Both the position numbers and the translations under genes were made by a program. Under the pieces are notes generated by a model that worked only from the letters and a program-made list of their open reading frames with translations, had not been told where the DNA came from and did not search any database. A stretch of DNA of 16,487 nucleotides from Bacillota bacterium (lineage in GTDB: Bacteria; Bacillota; Bacilli; Alicyclobacillales; SLC66): the NCBI GenBank assembly GCA_021821225.1, contig JAKACR010000032.1, forward strand, positions 1 to 16,487, given 5' to 3'. Below, piece after piece: positions 1-7,919 of this stretch; positions within the stretch are counted from its first letter, which is position 1, and every line of letters starts with the position of its first letter.

Positions 1-1838
1 AGACACTTGCGGCTGAAATCCGCGAATTTCTCATCAATGAAATCATGAAGACAGGCGGTCACTTCGGTTCCAACTTGGGCGTCGTCGAACTGACGATCGC
101 GTTGCACTACGTGTTCGACTCGCCGCAAGACAAGATTGTCTGGGACGTGGGTCATCAGGCGTACGTCCACAAGATGCTGACCGGAAGAAAGGGACTTTTT
201 CCGACGTTGCGCCAGCATCACGGGCTTGCCGGATTTTTGAAGCGCAATGAAAGTGAACACGACGTGTTTGGCGCCGGGCACGCCAGCACGTCGATTTCTG
301 CCGCGCTCGGCATGGCCGTGGCGCGCGATCTGCGCGGCGAGGACCACCATGTGGTGGCGGTGATCGGCGACGGCGCCATGACGGGCGGCATGGCGTTTGA
401 GGCGCTCAATCACGCCGGCCATCTGAAAAAGCGTCTGCTGGTCATTCTGAACGACAATGCCATGTCGATCTCTCCCAACGTGGGAGCGGTATCGCAATAT
501 CTCACGCGGCTGCGCTCCGATCCCCACTACGGGCGCGTCAAGGCCGAGGTGGAGACTTTGCTGCGGCGCATTCCGGTGGTGGGCGACGCCGTGGCCTCGG
601 TGGTTGAACGGGCCAAGAACAGCCTGAAGTATTTCGTGGTGCGCGGCGCATTTTTTGAGGAGATGGGCTTCTCCTATCTGGGGCCGATTCCGGGACATGA
701 CGCGCGGATGCTCGTCAGCATCCTGCAGCATGCCAAGGAGATGAACGGTCCGGTCATTTTGCATGTCGTCACGCAAAAAGGGAAAGGGTATCCCACAGCG
801 GAGGATGCTCCGGACAAGTTGCACAGCGTGGGAGGGGCGGTGAAGCAGGCCAAGCCGGCGGCGCCCACGTACACCCAGGTGTTTGCCGATACGTTGATCG
901 CGCTCGCAAAGCAGGACCCGTCGATCGTTGCGGTGACGGCGGCGATGGATACCGGGACGGGATTGAATAAGTTTGCGGCGGTGTATCCTGAACGGTGTTT
1001 TGACGTGGGCATCGCGGAACAGCACGCCACGACGCTTTGCGCGGGTCTGGCGGCGAGCGGGCTGCGCCCGGTGTTCGCCGTGTACAGCACGTTTTTGCAG
1101 CGCGCGTTCGATCAGGTGATTCACGATGTGTGCATTCAGCAACTGCCGGTGCTCTTCGCGATCGATCGCGCGGGCCTGGTCGGTCCGGACGGCGAGACGC
1201 ACCAGGGGGCGTTCGATGTATCCTACCTGCGGCTGATTCCAAACATCACGATCATGATGCCGAAAGACGAGGGAGAACTGCGGCACATGCTGTACACCGC
1301 GCTGCGGCTGCCGGGGCCTGTGGCGGTGCGTTATCCCCGCGAAAACGGCGTCGGCGCCAGTCTGACCGAGCCGTTCCGGATGCTCGCGCTCGGACGGTCG
1401 GAAGTGGTGCGGGAGGGTCGCGACGTGGCGCTGCTCGCGCTGGGGCCGATGGTCGCCGTGGCGGAAAACGCGTCGCTCATGTTGGCTGAGGAGGGTATCT
1501 CGGCCCGTGTCGTGAACATGCGCTTCGTAAAGCCGATCGACGGGGAACTGATTGAGCGCCTGGCGGCCGAAGGGATGCCGGTCGTCACGGTGGAAGAGGC
1601 GAGCGCCGCCGGCGGCATGGGCGGCGCCGTGCTGGAATACTGTTCGCTGCGCGGCGTCGCGCTGAAGGTCCGGATCATGGGGTTGCCCGATCAGTTCATC
1701 GATCACGGTTCACGGCCGGAATTGCTGCATGGTGTGGGTCTGACCGCGCAGGGCATCGCGGTGGCCGTCCTGGAACTCCTGTCTGTCGATGGCATTTCGG
1801 CCGAGCCCGCGTCTTTGCGCAAGAGCGCCGGGCGATGA
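1..1838 (+). CDS. dxs: 1-deoxy-D-xylulose-5-phosphate synthase, 5' end missing
   Basis: Thiamine diphosphate enzyme that condenses pyruvate and glyceraldehyde-3-phosphate to DXP, the first step of the MEP isoprenoid pathway and a precursor supply for thiamine and pyridoxal. It acts in the cytosol. The reading frame is open from base 3 with no upstream start. The first visible residues (LAAEIREFLINEI) match the N-terminal helix of the family, so only about 25-30 residues lie outside the window, and the ATG at base 45 is internal. Visible motifs are the catalytic-His segment GGHFGSNLGVVELT, the TPP/Mg motif GDGAMTGG with a downstream NDNAMS, the central DVGIAEQHA segment, and DRAGLVGPDGETHQG in the pyrimidine-binding domain. 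The C-terminal transketolase domain is complete. The stop codon overlaps the tlyA start (ATGA), so the two genes are probably translationally coupled. Confidence 0.97.
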   Translation, partial: TLAAEIREFLINEIMKTGGHFGSNLGVVELTIALHYVFDSPQDKIVWDVGHQAYVHKMLTGRKGLFPTLRQHHGLAGFLKRNESEHDVFGAGHASTSISAALGMAVARDLRGEDHHVVAVIGDGAMTGGMAFEALNHAGHLKKRLLVILNDNAMSISPNVGAVSQYLTRLRSDPHYGRVKAEVETLLRRIPVVGDAVASVVERAKNSLKYFVVRGAFFEEMGFSYLGPIPGHDARMLVSILQHAKEMNGPVILHVVTQKGKGYPTAEDAPDKLHSVGGAVKQAKPAAPTYTQVFADTLIALAKQDPSIVAVTAAMDTGTGLNKFAAVYPERCFDVGIAEQHATTLCAGLAASGLRPVFAVYSTFLQRAFDQVIHDVCIQQLPVLFAIDRAGLVGPDGETHQGAFDVSYLRLIPNITIMMPKDEGELRHMLYTALRLPGPVAVRYPRENGVGASLTEPFRMLALGRSEVVREGRDVALLALGPMVAVAENASLMLAEEGISARVVNMRFVKPIDGELIERLAAEGMPVVTVEEASAAGGMGGAVLEYCSLRGVALKVRIMGLPDQFIDHGSRPELLHGVGLTAQGIAVAVLELLSVDGISAEPASLRKSAGR

Positions 1839-2647
1839 CGCAGAAGGAACGGGCAGACATCCTGCTTTTTGAGCAGGGAAAGGCGGCGTCGCGCGAAGAG
1901 GCGAGGCGCCTGATCATGGCGGGCGAGGTGTTTTGCGGCACGGAGCGCGTGAACAAACCCGGCACGAGATATCCTGTCGAGCGGGCGCTCATTGTGAAGG
2001 CGGCGCCGCACCCTTTTGTCGGCAGGGGCGGCGTCAAGCTGCAACGGGCGCTCGACGCCTTTGCGCTGGAGTTGTGCGACCGCATCGTGCTGGATGTCGG
2101 GGCATCCACCGGGGGGTTCACGGACTGCGCGCTGCGTGCGGGGGCGCGCCTGGTTTATGCGGTTGATGTGGGCTACGGTCAGTTGGCTTGGAAGCTGCGC
2201 AACGATCCGCGCGTCCGCGTGCACGAACGCACGAACTTTCGCCATATGGCCGTCGATTTGCTCTTTCCGCGTCCGGACGTCGCCGTCATGGACGTTTCCT
2301 TTATTTCCATCCAAAAATTGCTTCCCAAACTGGGGGATGTTCTCTTGCCCGATTCTCCCGCCGTGGTGTTGGTCAAGCCGCAGTTTGAGGCGGGACCGGA
2401 CAAGGTGGGAAAAGGAGGAATCGTGCGCGATCCAGAGACGCATGAAACCGTTTTGCGGACGATTTTGGCCTGGCTGCCGGGAGCCGGCTTTGCGGTGCGC
2501 GGTCTTATTCCTTCTCCCATTCTTGGCGGGGATGGCAATGTCGAATTTCTGCTCTGGCTGCAATCGGCGCCGCAAGCGCGCGCGCCGGAGGTGATCGACG
2601 TCGAGGCGGTCGTGGCGCGTGCGCACGAGATGAAGAGGAACGAATAG
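1835..2647 (+). CDS. tlyA: TlyA/YqxC family rRNA 2'-O-methyltransferase (S4 + FtsJ-like)
   Basis: SAM-dependent RNA ribose 2'-O-methyltransferase. Characterised TlyA proteins modify 16S and/or 23S rRNA; the exact target here is not deducible. The 270 aa match the usual family length. An S4 RNA-binding domain covers about residues 5-65. It is followed by a Rossmann methyltransferase domain with the SAM loop DVGASTGGF (87-95). The K-D-K-E catalytic tetrad is visible as K68 (GGVKL), D153 (MDVSF), K181 (VKPQFEAG) and E237 (NVEFLLW). The ATG start overlaps the dxs stop by 4 bp. The position next to dxs and upstream of argR-recN matches yqxC in Bacillus subtilis. All key residues are present and there is no sign of damage. 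Confidence 0.95.
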   Translation: MTQKERADILLFEQGKAASREEARRLIMAGEVFCGTERVNKPGTRYPVERALIVKAAPHPFVGRGGVKLQRALDAFALELCDRIVLDVGASTGGFTDCALRAGARLVYAVDVGYGQLAWKLRNDPRVRVHERTNFRHMAVDLLFPRPDVAVMDVSFISIQKLLPKLGDVLLPDSPAVVLVKPQFEAGPDKVGKGGIVRDPETHETVLRTILAWLPGAGFAVRGLIPSPILGGDGNVEFLLWLQSAPQARAPEVIDVEAVVARAHEMKRNE

Positions 2648-2699
2648 TGCCTGCCCCCTTTTTGAACGACCACGAATAGGCGGCGGAAGGATTTTTGTC

Positions 2700-3242
2700 T
2701 TGCCTCGCGAACAGTGTAGCGGGGGGATGCGCATGGCCGTCCTGGCTGTTCTCACATTTCTTACCGTCGCCTACCTGTATCTGCGCGCCAAGTACCGGGC
2801 CAGTCCGCTCGGCGAGTTTTCCGCCCAGTCAAAGCGGGAATACGTGATTCGCGGCGGAGAGGTGCTGCAGGAGCATGGGTACCGGATTATTGATGAGCGC
2901 ATCGGCCATGAGGTGCAGTCGTACGTAGGGCCGAGGTGTTTCACTACATATTTGATTGTCGACTTTCTCGTGGAAAAAGAGGGCGTCGTCCATCCTGCGA
3001 AGATCCGGTCTCCGCGCGATCCCGACCGGATTTCCGGCGCCTTTGTGCGGCGTCAGCTTTGGCCGCTCTGCACGCTGTACGATGCTCCTGTCGCGTATGT
3101 GTACCCCGATGCGGGAAGGATTGATCTTGTGGATTTTGAGCTGGACTTCCCCGGACGTCACTATATGCGCCGCTGGCGCGGCAGGATTCTGTGGCTGCTG
3201 GTCGGCATCGTGGCGGGCTGGCTCCTCGCGCGCGCAGGCTGA
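2700..3242 (+). CDS. Unrecognised protein with N- and C-terminal membrane segments
   Basis: I do not recognise a named family. The 180-aa product has a hydrophobic segment at residues about 12-28 and another at about 163-177, each flanked by Arg/Lys. The soluble middle domain of about 130 residues is therefore held between two membrane anchors on one side of the membrane. The middle domain runs helix (GGEVLQEHGYRII), strands around TYLIVDFLVEKEG, helix (FVRRQLWPLCTLY), strand (APVAYVYP). This order loosely resembles a PD-(D/E)XK nuclease-like fold, but the expected ExK is K101-I-R103, so nuclease activity is doubtful. The start is uncertain. The TTG at 2700 has GGAAGG nine bases upstream. The ATGs at 2727 and 2733 follow a G-run at 2721-2726 and would keep TM1 intact. 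The gene lies 52 bp after tlyA and 15 bp before nadK, so it is probably cotranscribed. Its real status is supported by position and spacing; its function is unknown. Confidence 0.8.
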   Translation: MPREQCSGGMRMAVLAVLTFLTVAYLYLRAKYRASPLGEFSAQSKREYVIRGGEVLQEHGYRIIDERIGHEVQSYVGPRCFTTYLIVDFLVEKEGVVHPAKIRSPRDPDRISGAFVRRQLWPLCTLYDAPVAYVYPDAGRIDLVDFELDFPGRHYMRRWRGRILWLLVGIVAGWLLARAG

Positions 3243-3257
3243 GAAAGGTTGGATCAC

Positions 3258-4112
3258 ATGCAAAAGACGATCGGTATCATGGCGAACCGGACGAAGAAAA
3301 ATGCGGACAGCGTGGGCACCCGGCTGATCACGCTCATTCACGAAAAGGGCGCCCGGGCGTTGGTGCAGCGGGATCTGGCGGAGGCGGCGGGACGGCCGGA
3401 GCTTGGAGCGGACCTGGAGACGCTCGGCGGCAATGTGGATATCCTGTTTGTCCTCGGCGGCGACGGAACGCTGCTCGGCGCGGCGCGGCGCTTTGCGGGC
3501 CACGGTGTGCCGATGCTCGGGATCAACATCGGGCACCTCGGATTTCTGTCCGAGGCGGGGCCGGAGGACTTGGCCATGGCGGTCACGCGCGTGCTCGAAG
3601 GAGATTTTCATCTTGAGCGGCGGATGATGATCCGCACAAGGGTGTACCGCTCCGGCGTCATGGTGCACGAGAGTATCGGGTTGAACGATGCGGGCGTCGG
3701 CAAGGGTTCGTTCGCCCGGATGATCGAGGTCACGGTGTACGTGGACGAGGATGAATTCGACCATTTCACCGGGGATGGGCTGATCATTTCCACGCCGACG
3801 GGTTCGACGGCCTACTCCCTCTCCTGCGGTGGCCCCATCGTGTTGCCGCAGATCAACGTCATGCTCGTCACGCCTATTTGCGCGCACCAACTGGTCGCCC
3901 GCCCCTGCGTCATCGGCGCGGAACAGCAGGTGCGCGTGCGCGTGTTCGCCCGCCACCACGATCTCGGTCTCACCGTGGACGGCCAGGTCGGTTTTCCCCT
4001 GCAATCGAATGATGAGGTGATCGTTGAACGGGCTCCGCATGAAACGGTGCTTGTCAGATGGCAGGAAAAGGCCTTTTTTTCCACATTACGGGAAAAAATG
4101 CGGGATAAGTGA
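3258..4112 (+). CDS. nadK: NAD kinase
   Basis: ATP- or polyphosphate-dependent kinase that phosphorylates NAD to NADP in the cytosol. The ATG at 3258 is chosen because GAAAGG (3243-3248) lies nine bases upstream. A TTG at 3249 is in frame but abuts that site. The result is 284 aa, typical for the family. Diagnostic motifs are GGDGT (67-71), the strand-turn NIGHLGFLSE (90-99), LNDAGVGKGSFARM (142-154, the slot usually occupied by NEV-type sequences), and the NAD-binding run DGLIISTPTGSTAYS (173-187) followed by CGGPIVLPQIN. Other family members have Ala where C190 is found, which is a mild substitution. Placement between tlyA and argR is common in clostridia and several GC-rich Bacilli, and differs from B. 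subtilis, where nadK paralogues lie elsewhere. Confidence 0.96.
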   Translation: MQKTIGIMANRTKKNADSVGTRLITLIHEKGARALVQRDLAEAAGRPELGADLETLGGNVDILFVLGGDGTLLGAARRFAGHGVPMLGINIGHLGFLSEAGPEDLAMAVTRVLEGDFHLERRMMIRTRVYRSGVMVHESIGLNDAGVGKGSFARMIEVTVYVDEDEFDHFTGDGLIISTPTGSTAYSLSCGGPIVLPQINVMLVTPICAHQLVARPCVIGAEQQVRVRVFARHHDLGLTVDGQVGFPLQSNDEVIVERAPHETVLVRWQEKAFFSTLREKMRDK

Positions 4113-4224
4113 CCGCTCGTCATAGACCCCACGGCTAAATCCGGTGGCTTCCAGCGGGCCGATCTGGTGAATACCCGTGCGCATTTCCCTAAACCATGCG
4201 CTTGGCGAGAAGGGGGACAGAGCG

Positions 4225-4674
4225 ATGAAAGCGCAACGGCTGCTGAAAATCCGCGAGATCGTCACGGAACATGTCATCGAGACGCAGGATGAGCTGGTGG
4301 AAGCGCTGCGCGCCTCCGGATTTTCGGTCACTCAGGCGACGATTTCCAGGAATATAAAGGAAATGCGACTGATCAAGGTGCCCTTGCCGGACGGACGCTA
4401 CCGATATGCGCTGCCGACCGAGCCGTCGACGTTCAATCCGGAGGTCAAGCTGCAACGGCTGCTCAACGATGTGTTTGTCGCGATCGACTCTGCTGAAAAC
4501 CTCGTCGTGATGCGGACTCTGCCGGGCAACGCCCATGCGGTGGCGTGGCTGTTTGACTCGCTCGACTGGATGGAATTGCTCGGAACGGTGGCGGGCGACG
4601 ACACGATCCTGCTGGTCGCGCGGTCCAGAGAGGGCGCGGAGGCGCTGGTCGAGAGGATTCAGAGCCTGCTGTAG
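4225..4674 (+). CDS. argR: Arginine repressor ArgR/AhrC
   Basis: Hexameric, arginine-responsive DNA-binding regulator of arginine biosynthesis and catabolism. The start at 4225 follows AGGGGG (4211-4216) with eight bases of spacing and gives 149 aa, the same length as B. subtilis AhrC. A longer in-frame GTG start at 4177 has no comparable ribosome binding site. The N-terminal winged helix contains SVTQATISRNIKEMRLIKV (34-52); the family usually has SRD where this protein has SRN. The C-terminal oligomerisation and arginine-binding domain carries TLPGNAHAVA (98-107) and GTVAGDDT (120-127). No convincing ARG box was found in the 112 bp upstream, so autoregulation is not supported here. Its stop TAG overlaps the recN Shine-Dalgarno sequence, indicating one operon. 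Confidence 0.96.
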   Translation: MKAQRLLKIREIVTEHVIETQDELVEALRASGFSVTQATISRNIKEMRLIKVPLPDGRYRYALPTEPSTFNPEVKLQRLLNDVFVAIDSAENLVVMRTLPGNAHAVAWLFDSLDWMELLGTVAGDDTILLVARSREGAEALVERIQSLL

Positions 4675-4686
4675 GAGGGGCGGTTC

Positions 4687-6378
4687 ATGCTGCGAAGCTT
4701 GCACGTCGTCAATCTGGCCTTGATCGAGAACCTGCAATGGGATCCCGGTCCGGGGTTCATCTGTCTGACGGGCGAGACGGGGGCCGGGAAATCGCTCCTG
4801 CTCGACGCGGTGGGGTTGTTGCTCGGAAAACGGGCAAGCGTGGAGATGATCCGCACAGGCGCCGACAGGATGCTTGTCGAGGGCCTGTTCAGTCTGCCGC
4901 CATCTGCTGCAAAGACGCCCGCGGGGGCGCTGCTGGCGGAGCAGGGCATCGCGGGCGAGGACGGGGAACTGGTCGTGGCGCGCGAGGTGCATGTTTCCGG
5001 CAGAACGTCCGCCCGTGTCAACGGGCGTCTGGTCACGGCGCAGATGCTGCGCGAATTGGGACAGTGGCTGGTCCATCAGCACGGACAGCACGACAGTCTG
5101 CTGTTGACGCGCAAGGAGGAGCATCTGGCGTTGCTCGACGCGTACGGCGGGGCGACGGTCGCCGGGTTGAAAGAAGAGTACCGGGCGTCGTACCAGAGCC
5201 ACCGCGACGCGAGCGACGAACTGGCCGCCGCCGTGCAAAATGAGAAAGAACGCGCGCAGAGACTGGACGCGCTGTCGTTTCAACTGCGCGAGATCGAAGA
5301 AGCGCGTGTCCGCGAGGGAGAGGAGATCCACCTGAAGCGGCTGCGCGACCGCTGGCAGCACGCGGAGCGGCTATTTTCTGTGATGCAGGATACCTATGAA
5401 AAGTTGTATGAGGGCGAAGCCCGGTTTCCGGCCGTACTCGGCGTGCTCGGCGAGTTGAAAAACGCCGTTGTCTCGTCGCTCGCGCATGACCAGGAGCTGC
5501 GGGAATTGGCGGAATACCTGGATGTCGCGATTGCCCATCTGTCGGAGGCCGCGGATTTTGCGCGACGGTACAAGGAATCGCTGGAGTTTGATCCGGACAA
5601 ATTGAAACGCCTGGAGGACCGCCTGGCGGTGTTAGAGCGATTGTTCCGAAAATACGGCGCCTCGACGCAGGAATTGCTGCTCTATGCAGCAAACGCGGGC
5701 GCAAAACGGGATCGTCTGTTGCACTACGACGAGACGGTGAACGCATTGCGGGAGCGCCGGGATCAGACGGCCGCCCGGATGCGCGCGGCGGCGGACGCCT
5801 TGCGCGCGGAACGGGTGAGGGCGGCGCGCGCCATGGAGAAGGAATTGCACGATGAACTGCGACACCTGCATATGCCTGCTGTGCAGTTGTTTCTTCGTCT
5901 CAACGAGACCGAACCCGGCCCGTCGGGAGCCGACGAAGCCGAGTTGCTGTTTTCCGCAAATCGCGGCGAGACCCCAAGGCCGCTCGCCAGGATTGCGTCC
6001 GGCGGCGAATTGTCGCGCGTGATGCTGGCCGTCGTGCGGGTGCTGGCGGAGCGCAATCCTGTTTCGACGCTGATCTTCGACGAAATTGATGCGGGCATCT
6101 CGGGTCTTGCCGCGCAGGCGGTGGCTGACCACGTCGGGCAGATCGCACGGCACCGTCAGGTGTTGTGTGTGACCCATCTGCCGCAGACGGCGTGTCGGGC
6201 GACCGAACACGCGCTGCTCGAAAAGCGTGTCGCGAACGGGCGGACAAGCACCCGTATTCGCACATTGTCAGCGGAGGAACGCGTGGAGGAACTGGCAAAG
6301 ATGATGGGCGGGGAGCGGGTGACGGACACCACGAGACGGCAGGCGAGGGAAATGCTTGACGCAGCGGCTTCGCATTGA
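4687..6378 (+). CDS. recN: DNA repair protein RecN (SMC-like ATPase)
   Basis: SMC-family ATPase recruited early to double-strand breaks, which promotes homologous recombination. The start is unambiguous: AGGAGGGG at 4673-4680, six bases before the ATG. The 563 aa are near the normal size. Visible features are Walker A GETGAGKS (29-36), a long charged helical region between about 150 and 380 consistent with coiled-coil arms, the ABC signature SGGELSR (438-444), Walker B LIFDEIDAGISG (462-473), and the following switch segment VTHLPQ. It lies 12 bp after argR, the conserved argR-recN pair of Bacillota. No SOS-type operator was identified next to the gene, as expected for a gene inside an operon. 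Confidence 0.97.
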   Translation: MLRSLHVVNLALIENLQWDPGPGFICLTGETGAGKSLLLDAVGLLLGKRASVEMIRTGADRMLVEGLFSLPPSAAKTPAGALLAEQGIAGEDGELVVAREVHVSGRTSARVNGRLVTAQMLRELGQWLVHQHGQHDSLLLTRKEEHLALLDAYGGATVAGLKEEYRASYQSHRDASDELAAAVQNEKERAQRLDALSFQLREIEEARVREGEEIHLKRLRDRWQHAERLFSVMQDTYEKLYEGEARFPAVLGVLGELKNAVVSSLAHDQELRELAEYLDVAIAHLSEAADFARRYKESLEFDPDKLKRLEDRLAVLERLFRKYGASTQELLLYAANAGAKRDRLLHYDETVNALRERRDQTAARMRAAADALRAERVRAARAMEKELHDELRHLHMPAVQLFLRLNETEPGPSGADEAELLFSANRGETPRPLARIASGGELSRVMLAVVRVLAERNPVSTLIFDEIDAGISGLAAQAVADHVGQIARHRQVLCVTHLPQTACRATEHALLEKRVANGRTSTRIRTLSAEERVEELAKMMGGERVTDTTRRQAREMLDAAASH

Positions 6379-6525
6379 CACGCTTTCCGAACCCCGCCCC
6401 CGTACCGGCTGTGGTTGGCGGGACGGCTCAGGCAGGGGTGGCATGTTTTGTCCGACATTTACGGTGCGGGCAACGGGTACGATAACTGCACCGGAAAACG
6501 GCGAAACAACAAGGAGGGACGCGGC
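6379..6525 (+). other. recN-spoIVB intergenic gap
   Basis: This 147-bp gap separates recN from spoIVB. A short GC stem is possible (CCCGCC at 6393-6398 with GGCGGG at 6417-6422), but no T-tract follows, so it is a poor terminator. By analogy with B. subtilis a forespore (sigma-F/sigma-G) promoter is expected. I see GCATG at 6441 and GGGTACGATA at 6475-6484, but neither has a correctly spaced partner, so no promoter is called. AAGGAGGG (6511-6518) is the spoIVB ribosome binding site. Confidence 0.4.
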
Positions 6526-7686
6526 GTGAAACGAGTCCTGTTGGCGTCTTTGGCATTCGCACTTATCACGTATGCACTTTCCTGGATCGGGATTGGACAA
6601 CGAAACACTGCGGCCATGGCGTCCCCGGCCATGGCGGAAGCCGTGAGTCGGCTAGAACCGCAGGCGTGGACATGGTGGCTGCCGTCCGCGAGCGCTTCGC
6701 GGCCTGCCGCCCTTCCCAACGTTATCCCCGGCGGGCAAAGCATCGGCATCAAATTGCGCGCAAGCGGCATACTGATCGTGGGGTACCATCTCATCCATCG
6801 CGGGAAGGACGCCGTCAGTCCGGGAATCCGCGCGAACATGCACGTTGGCGACATGATCCTCTCCGTCGACGGCGTTCACGCCGACAGTGTGTCGCAGGTC
6901 GCTCGAATGATTGACGCGGCCGGCAAAAAGGCTGTGCCATTGCACATTTCATTCAATCGGCATGGGAAAATGTACAGAACCACCATACGACCGCTTTATG
7001 ACGAGGACAGCGGCTCCTATCGTATTGGACTGTATATACGCGATTCGGCCTCGGGGGTCGGCACGCTCACGTTTTATGTGCCGGTAACCCGCAGTTTCGG
7101 GGCGCTTGGACATGTGATCGCGGACGCGGACACCGGCGAGCCGATCGACGGGCGGGGGCAGATCGTTCACGCGTCCGTCACGTCGATTGAACGCGGGGAA
7201 AGCGGACAGCCCGGTGAAAAGCGTGGGCAGTTCGTGGATGAGCACCATGTGGTCGGAAGCATAGAGCGCAACACGGAATTCGGTGTCTTTGGCCACATGT
7301 TCTGTCCGCCTGATCACGGTCTGATTCAGTGGGCCATACCGGTGGCCGATCCATCCCAGGTCCATCCGGGAAGGGCGGAGATTCTGACGGTTGTCAGCGA
7401 TCAGAAAGTCGAGCGGTTTGACGCCATGATCGTGCGCGTAAACCACCAGAGTACAGCGCAGGTCAAGGGACTGATCGTGCGTGTGACCGATCTCGCGCTG
7501 ATCAACCGGACCGGAGGTATTGTGCAGGGCATGAGTGGCAGTCCAATCCTGCAAGATGGTAGGCTGGTCGGCGCTGTCACGCACGTGTTTGTCAATGATC
7601 CGACGCAGGGTTACGGTATATTTGCCGCGTGGATGTTGCGCAATGTCGCGCAACATCCGGATTCCGGCCTGACAAGAACGGCGTAG
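6526..7686 (+). CDS. spoIVB: SpoIVB sporulation signalling protease (PDZ + S55 peptidase)
   Basis: Serine peptidase that is exported from the forespore into the intermembrane space. There it cleaves SpoIVFA, releasing SpoIVFB to activate pro-sigma-K in the mother cell. The GTG at 6526 has AAGGAGGG seven bases upstream and places a membrane/signal segment (VLLASLAFALITYALSW) at the very N-terminus. Upstream in-frame starts would bury that segment. The 386 aa are somewhat shorter than B. subtilis SpoIVB (about 425). The PDZ domain spans about residues 75-160, including GIRANMHVGDMILSVDG. The catalytic triad is inferred from family motifs: H196 in GALGHVIADADTG, D322 in VTDLALIN, and S337 in GGIVQGMSGSPI. 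The Asp-Ser spacing of 15 residues matches the B. subtilis enzyme. It sits immediately upstream of spo0A, as in other spore formers. Confidence 0.96.
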   Translation: MKRVLLASLAFALITYALSWIGIGQRNTAAMASPAMAEAVSRLEPQAWTWWLPSASASRPAALPNVIPGGQSIGIKLRASGILIVGYHLIHRGKDAVSPGIRANMHVGDMILSVDGVHADSVSQVARMIDAAGKKAVPLHISFNRHGKMYRTTIRPLYDEDSGSYRIGLYIRDSASGVGTLTFYVPVTRSFGALGHVIADADTGEPIDGRGQIVHASVTSIERGESGQPGEKRGQFVDEHHVVGSIERNTEFGVFGHMFCPPDHGLIQWAIPVADPSQVHPGRAEILTVVSDQKVERFDAMIVRVNHQSTAQVKGLIVRVTDLALINRTGGIVQGMSGSPILQDGRLVGAVTHVFVNDPTQGYGIFAAWMLRNVAQHPDSGLTRTA

Positions 7687-7706
7687 CACGCTCGCGCGTT
7701 ATATTT

Positions 7707-7713
7707 TTCGACA
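7707..7713 (+). promoter_or_regulatory. 0A box (Spo0A~P site), upstream copy
   Basis: TTCGACA, the exact reverse complement of the canonical TGTCGAA 0A box. It lies 20 bp after the spoIVB stop and about 50 bp upstream of the sigma-H -35 element. Together with the second box at 7783-7789 it suggests autoregulation by phosphorylated Spo0A. The sequence match is seen directly; occupancy is inferred. Confidence 0.6.
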
Positions 7714-7763
7714 TTGGCAGACCGTTCTGTCGGTTCAGGTCGTAAAGTATTTCCGAAAGTATT

Positions 7764-7792
7764 ACAGGAATACAAGTTCACTTGTCGAATTG
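7764..7792 (+). promoter_or_regulatory. Sigma-H promoter of spo0A with overlapping 0A box
   Basis: The -35 element ACAGGAATA (7764-7772) fits the sigma-H consensus RnAGGAWWW at every position. After an 11-bp spacer, the -10 element GTCGAATTG (7784-7792) fits RnnGAATWW with only the last base off. A perfect 0A box TGTCGAA at 7783-7789 sits on top of the -10 element. Transcription should start near 7799, leaving a leader of about 120 nt before the spo0A GTG. In B. subtilis spo0A is also driven by a sigma-H promoter controlled by Spo0A~P, so the architecture is as expected. Confidence 0.8.
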
Positions 7793-7801
7793 TAGCTTAG
7801 A

Positions 7802-7842
7802 CCATCTCGTGAGTGATCGTCGTGCGCGATCACGCGAGATGG
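7802..7842 (+). repeat. Long stem-loop in the spo0A leader
   Basis: CCATCTCG (7802-7809) pairs with CGAGATGG (7835-7842), followed by a G-U pair and a 2-nt bulge. GTGATCG (7813-7819) then pairs with CGATCAC (7827-7833), leaving a 7-nt loop. No T-tract follows on either strand, so it is not a standard intrinsic terminator. It lies just downstream of the predicted sigma-H start site, so it would be the first structure in that mRNA. It may stabilise the leader, or end or attenuate read-through from spoIVB. Confidence 0.65.
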
Positions 7843-7919
7843 CCCGTGAGTCAGCCATTCGGATGTTGTAAAGTGCTCCGTCCGGAAAATTCTATGCGAA
7901 AAAGGGGGAATCGACCATC

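Noticed and set aside
2829..4040. Long minus-strand open frame (403 codons) opposite the membrane protein and nadK
   Set aside because: Spans two well-supported plus-strand genes and their gap, with low-complexity His/Arg-rich translation.
4165..4185. Possible ARG box upstream of argR (TGAAT...CATT)
   Set aside because: The two halves do not match the ARG-box consensus spacing and centre, and there is no second copy.
4189..5361. Minus-strand open frame (390 codons) opposite argR and recN
   Set aside because: Crosses the argR-recN junction in antisense and shows no domain.
6441..6484. Forespore sigma-F or sigma-G promoter for spoIVB
   Set aside because: A single -35-like GCATG and a -10-like GGGTACGATA are present, but neither has a partner at the correct spacing.
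7728..7734. Third 0A box (TGTCGGT) upstream of spo0A
   Set aside because: Two mismatches to TGTCGAA at the conserved end. Not distinguishable from chance.
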